Assembly (NCBI RefSeq): GCF_014697585.1
Contig: NZ_JACJSB010000030.1
Location: 1-59,361 of the forward strand
Direction: 5' to 3'
Source of the DNA: Dolichospermum sp. FACHB-1091
Lineage (GTDB): Bacteria > Cyanobacteriota > Cyanobacteriia > Cyanobacteriales > Nostocaceae
DNA length: 59,361 nt
Shown here piece after piece: positions 56,548 to 59,361 of this stretch (its first letter is position 1; every line of letters begins with the position of its first letter). The notes below the pieces were generated by a model, which was not told the origin of the DNA, did no database searches, and was given only the letters and a program-made list of their open reading frames with translations. The position numbers were made by a program, and so were the translations under genes.

Positions 56548-57444
56548 GTGTCTGAATCGCGTAATCGCTGGATGGTTCGAGTAGTGTTGGCTTTCGCTGT
56601 TGTTGCTTTTGTGGGGGTTTCTGTTATGCCCATAATTACAACATTTAACAAACCCCAATCATTACCATCGAATCAAGCCAATACTGAGAATCAAGGATCT
56701 TCATTGCAGCAAAAGTCAAAATTAGAAGATCAAGTCCGGGGCTATGAATTGGTTTTACAGAAAGAGCCAGAAAATCAAACTGCACTCAAAGGACTTTTGC
56801 AAGCCCGGTTACAGTTGTTGAGTCAAAAAGGACAAGGGGAACTTAAACCGGCGGATATTCAAGTTGTGATTGAACCTTTGGAAAAACTTGCTAAACTTAA
56901 TCCCCAAAAGTCAGAGTATGGGGTTTTACTGGCTCAAGCTAAACAACAAATTGGCGATAAGGAAGGAGCAGCCCAAACTTATCGTACTATTTTAACTGCA
57001 AAACCGGCAGATTTGAAGGCTTTACAGGGGATGGTCAGTTTGCAATTAAGTGAAAAGCGTCCAGAAGCAGCTATTGGCTTATTGGAAGAAAGCTTAACTG
57101 CTGCAAAGAAGGCTAATGCTATTGTGCCGGGTAGTGGGGATGTAGTTGCTATTCAAGTCCTTTTAGGTAATGTTTATGCTTTTCAGAAGCAGGATCTACA
57201 GGCTGTTTCTGTGTATGATCAAGCAATTAATCAAGATCATCAAGATTTTCGTCCCGTTTTAGCGAAAGCAATGCTGTTTAAGCAACAAGGTAAGCTTGCT
57301 GAAGCAAAACCTTTATTTGATCAAGCTACAGCCTTAGCTCCGGCTCAGTATAAGGACGAAATCAATAAGGTAGCAGATTCTAATCCTACTCCCACTGCAC
57401 CACCTACGGAATCATCTCCACCTGCACCTACGGCTACTCCGTAA
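56548..57444 (+). CDS. Membrane-anchored TPR protein
   Basis: The 298-residue product starts at GTG 56548 with AGGAG upstream. Residues 10-30 are an N-terminal membrane anchor (VVLAFAVVAFVGVSVMPII). The rest is helical repeats: VRGYELVLQKEPENQTALKG, an IEPLEKLAKLNPQKSEYGVL segment, GDKEGAAQTYRTILTAKPAD, DLQAVSVYDQAINQDHQDFR, and GKLAEAKPLFDQATALAPAQ, five or six TPR units, ending in a Pro/Thr-rich tail. TPR domains bind partner proteins; being tethered with the domain outside the cytosol, it may help assemble thylakoid or envelope complexes, as several cyanobacterial TPR proteins do. No partner is visible. Confidence 0.88.
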   Translation: MSESRNRWMVRVVLAFAVVAFVGVSVMPIITTFNKPQSLPSNQANTENQGSSLQQKSKLEDQVRGYELVLQKEPENQTALKGLLQARLQLLSQKGQGELKPADIQVVIEPLEKLAKLNPQKSEYGVLLAQAKQQIGDKEGAAQTYRTILTAKPADLKALQGMVSLQLSEKRPEAAIGLLEESLTAAKKANAIVPGSGDVVAIQVLLGNVYAFQKQDLQAVSVYDQAINQDHQDFRPVLAKAMLFKQQGKLAEAKPLFDQATALAPAQYKDEINKVADSNPTPTAPPTESSPPAPTATP

Positions 57445-57703
57445 GGTGTAGGGAGGAGAGGGGAGAGGGGACAGGGACTAGGGGAGAAACTTTATTATTC
57501 TTTCTCCTAAACTACTGAATGGGCAAGAAAATAACGCCCCTACGGATTTCGGCGATCGCTTTTTTCTACTTCTTTTTCTTTTTTTAATTTTAACGATGCG
57601 TTAAAGAAAAATTTGTGATAAAATGTAGGCAATTGTTAACTACTGCTGGCACTTTATCACATTTGATCACAAAAGTGTTGAAGTTAAGTCCATTGATTTA
57701 ATT

Positions 57704-58300
57704 ATGTCCAAAACACAACAAGTGCTAGATTATGCTCGTGAAAAAGGCATAATTACAGCTAAAGACATAGAATCGAAAGGTATTCACAGACAGTATATTA
57801 AACGCCTTGAACAGCAAGGGCTACTAATACATTCTGCTCGTGGTATTTATACTTTTTCCGATGCTGAAATTACAGAAAGTCACACTTTGGCTGAAACTGC
57901 TAAACGAGTTCCTATTGGAGTAGTTTGTCTTCTATCAGCACTCAGTTTTTATGAGCTAACGACGCAAGCACCTTTTGAAGTATGGCTGGCTATTCCTCAC
58001 AAACATCGTCCACCAAAAGATAATCTTCTACCTCTCAGAATTGTTTATATGTCTGGTCAATCTCTAGAGGAAGGCATTGAAAACCATCTAATAGAGGGTG
58101 TTAATGTACGAGTATATTCCTTGGCTAAAACAGTCGTAGATTGTTTTAAATTTCGTAACAAAGTTACTCTAGAAGTAGCACTGGAAGCACTTCGAGAATC
58201 TTGGAAAGAAAGAAGATGCTCAATGGATGAACTATGGCATTATGCTAAAATTTGTCGAGTCCATAATGTAATGCGTCCTTATCTAGAATCACTCACATGA
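57704..58300 (+). CDS. AbiEi-type antitoxin of a type IV toxin-antitoxin system
   Basis: The 198-residue product has the AbiEi layout: an N-terminal winged helix-turn-helix (VLDYAREKGIITAKDIESKG, YIKRLEQQGLLIHSARGIY) and the AbiEi C-terminal domain with SALSFYELTTQAPFEVWLAI, an IVYMSGQSLEEGI stretch, and VYSLAKTVVDCFKFR. In known AbiE systems it represses its own promoter and counteracts the nucleotidyltransferase AbiEii without direct binding. The ATG is at 57704. Its stop overlaps the start of the toxin gene (ATGA), the standard AbiE arrangement. Such systems give phage abortive infection and plasmid stability. Confidence 0.9.
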   Translation: MSKTQQVLDYAREKGIITAKDIESKGIHRQYIKRLEQQGLLIHSARGIYTFSDAEITESHTLAETAKRVPIGVVCLLSALSFYELTTQAPFEVWLAIPHKHRPPKDNLLPLRIVYMSGQSLEEGIENHLIEGVNVRVYSLAKTVVDCFKFRNKVTLEVALEALRESWKERRCSMDELWHYAKICRVHNVMRPYLESLT

Positions 58301-59235
58301 CATCGAAAAAGCCTAATAATATACCAGCATCTATCCGTTCTAGATTGTTAAATGAATCTAAGAAAAGAGGGGAAACATTTGATCAATTACTAACCCTTTA
58401 TGTTGGTGAAAGGCTGCTATATAGGCTTAGTCAATCTCCATATCAAAAACAATACATTTTGAAAGGAGCTACACTTTTTAAAGTGTGGAATGGTGAACCA
58501 CATAGAGCGACAAACGATTTAGATTTCCTAAGTTTTGGCAACAATGAAGTCGAACATATAAAAAAAGTTTTTCAAGAAATTTGCTTAATAGAGTGTGAAG
58601 AAGATGGAATTATTTTCGTGCCAGAATCTATCGAAGCAGAAGTAATAAAAGAAGATCAGCAATATAAAGGAGTAAGAGTTACAATTAAAGGGAAATTAGC
58701 TACTATTCCTCGTCCGTGTAAGCTTCAAGTTGATATTGGATTTGGAGATGCTGTTACACCCAAAGCTAAAGAAGAGGTAATTGATACTATTCTAGATGTT
58801 CCCAAGCCAAAATTGATAATATATCCTCGTGAAACAGTAATAGCTGAAAAGTTTCAAGCTATGGTTGATTTAGGGATAAAAAATAGCCGCTTGAAAGATT
58901 TTTATGATATTTGGTTTCTTTGTAAAGATTTTGAATTTCAAGGTGATTTACTTTGCCAAGCTATAGGAAATACTTTTGAACGACGCAAAACAAAAATACC
59001 AATAAAAGAACCTTTAGCTTTAACCCAAGAATTTACTAATGATCCAAATAAACAAAAACAATGGACAGCCTTTTTAAATAAAATTAAAAAGGGAAACCCA
59101 CAACTTACCTTTGATGAAGTTGTCACTGTTATTAAAAGTTTTATAATGCCACCCTGTATAGCATATGTTAAAAATGAAAAATTTGATAAAGTTTGGAATG
59201 TCGGAGGGTTTTGGCAAAATCAAAATATTGAATAA
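58297..59235 (+). CDS. AbiEii/AbiGii-type nucleotidyltransferase toxin
   Basis: The 312-residue product has the AbiEii signature. YILKGATLFKVWNGEPHRAT with the polymerase-beta G(S/A)-type motif is followed by NDLDFLSFG with the metal-binding Asp-x-Asp. Further on come KLQVDIGFGDAVTP with the third Asp, YPRETVIAEKFQAMVDLG with the conserved Lys, and NSRLKDFYDIWFLC. It transfers nucleotides, for some relatives onto tRNA or other RNA, to stop growth. The start overlaps the antitoxin stop by four bases (58297-58300). It looks complete. The gene's 3' end is only 37 bases from the stop of a TnpB-like gene on the other strand, so the unit abuts a transposon end. Confidence 0.9.
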   Translation: MTSKKPNNIPASIRSRLLNESKKRGETFDQLLTLYVGERLLYRLSQSPYQKQYILKGATLFKVWNGEPHRATNDLDFLSFGNNEVEHIKKVFQEICLIECEEDGIIFVPESIEAEVIKEDQQYKGVRVTIKGKLATIPRPCKLQVDIGFGDAVTPKAKEEVIDTILDVPKPKLIIYPRETVIAEKFQAMVDLGIKNSRLKDFYDIWFLCKDFEFQGDLLCQAIGNTFERRKTKIPIKEPLALTQEFTNDPNKQKQWTAFLNKIKKGNPQLTFDEVVTVIKSFIMPPCIAYVKNEKFDKVWNVGGFWQNQNIE

Positions 59236-59272
59236 ACGCCAAACTCAACCGATACTTTTTCGCTAACTAATG

Positions 59273-59361
59273 CTAACAAATACATAAGTTGAGATTGTCT
59301 CTCAACCAAGGCGTATCAACCAATGCACGAAGATAAATTCCTCGCGCACCATTCAAATCTC
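59273..59361 (-). CDS. C-terminal fragment of a TnpB-like (IS605 OrfB) RNA-guided nuclease gene, cut by the window edge
   Basis: On the minus strand the last 28 codons read DLNGARGIYLRALVDTPWL and then end NLNLCIC before TAG at 59273-59275. The phrase RD(L/V)NGARGI.LRAL is the RuvC-III region of IS200/IS605 TnpB proteins, and its Asp is the third RuvC catalytic residue. The rest of the gene lies outside the window. TnpB genes have a right-end guide-RNA region overlapping or following the 3' end, which should be in about 59236-59275 plus the gene's own end. I infer a TnpB transposon adjacent to the AbiE operon. Confidence 0.7.
   Translation of the reverse strand, partial: DLNGARGIYLRALVDTPWLRDNLNLCIC

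Overview
The window looks like a chromosomal segment of a filamentous, heterocyst-forming cyanobacterium (Nostocales, Anabaena/Dolichospermum/Aphanizomenon type). The evidence is the split RNA polymerase subunits rpoC1 and rpoC2, several cyanobacteria-restricted small families (DUF2949-like, DUF5340-like), a KaiB-fold protein, a PedR-like regulator, low GC, more than a dozen GCGATCGC (HIP1) sites seen by eye, and heptameric tandem repeats plus dispersed palindromic repeats typical of that order. Genus is inference.

Layout. 1-2176: a cut-off Eco57I/PglX-type DNA methyltransferase and a Uma2 nuclease-like protein. 2.5-18 kb: mostly minus-strand housekeeping genes (class V aminotransferase, trpC, lpdA, truB, an exported alpha/beta hydrolase, an RRM protein, a fasciclin protein, ligA), with a plus-strand response regulator and a DUF192 lipoprotein at the left and two envelope genes near 9-11 kb, one carrying 24-residue tandem repeats. 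18-23.5 kb: plus-strand GDPD phosphodiesterase, ChrA transporter and a PutA-like proline oxidase fusion. 23.6-26.6 kb: an accessory island holding a GNAT / small protein / PIN-domain operon and a two-gene unit that looks like a detached polymorphic-toxin tail with its partner. 26.8-39.6 kb: a BtuF-like binding protein, a predicted beta-barrel protein, an amino-acid-type ABC binding lipoprotein, an operon pilT - KaiB-fold protein - MBL hydrolase, a small membrane protein, pedR-like, fructokinase and gluconokinase, sfsA, a 2OG-Fe(II) oxygenase and a GIY-YIG protein, with two decayed gene fragments. 39.9-51.6 kb: the informational block rpsT-tatD-rpoB-rpoC1-rpoC2, all minus strand. 52-57.4 kb: hisD, a homocysteine-biosynthesis (HcyBio) protein, an unknown cyanobacterial protein and a membrane-anchored TPR protein. 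57.7-59.4 kb: an AbiE toxin-antitoxin pair abutted by the 3' end of a TnpB-like gene that leaves the window.

The most striking theme is repeat invasion of genes. Intergenic-type repeats are found in frame inside rpoC2 and putA, fill the whole rpoC1-rpoC2 spacer, form the last codons and stop of an MBL hydrolase, and inverted-repeat elements supply the stop codon of at least two other genes. The second theme is three compact conflict-type modules (GNAT/small/PIN, toxin tail/partner, AbiE) next to mobile-element traces. The best candidates for something undescribed are the three-gene module at 23.6-25.4 kb, the pair at 25.8-26.6 kb, and the transcribed hairpin repeats in and before rpoC2. No tRNA, rRNA or CRISPR array was recognised by eye.
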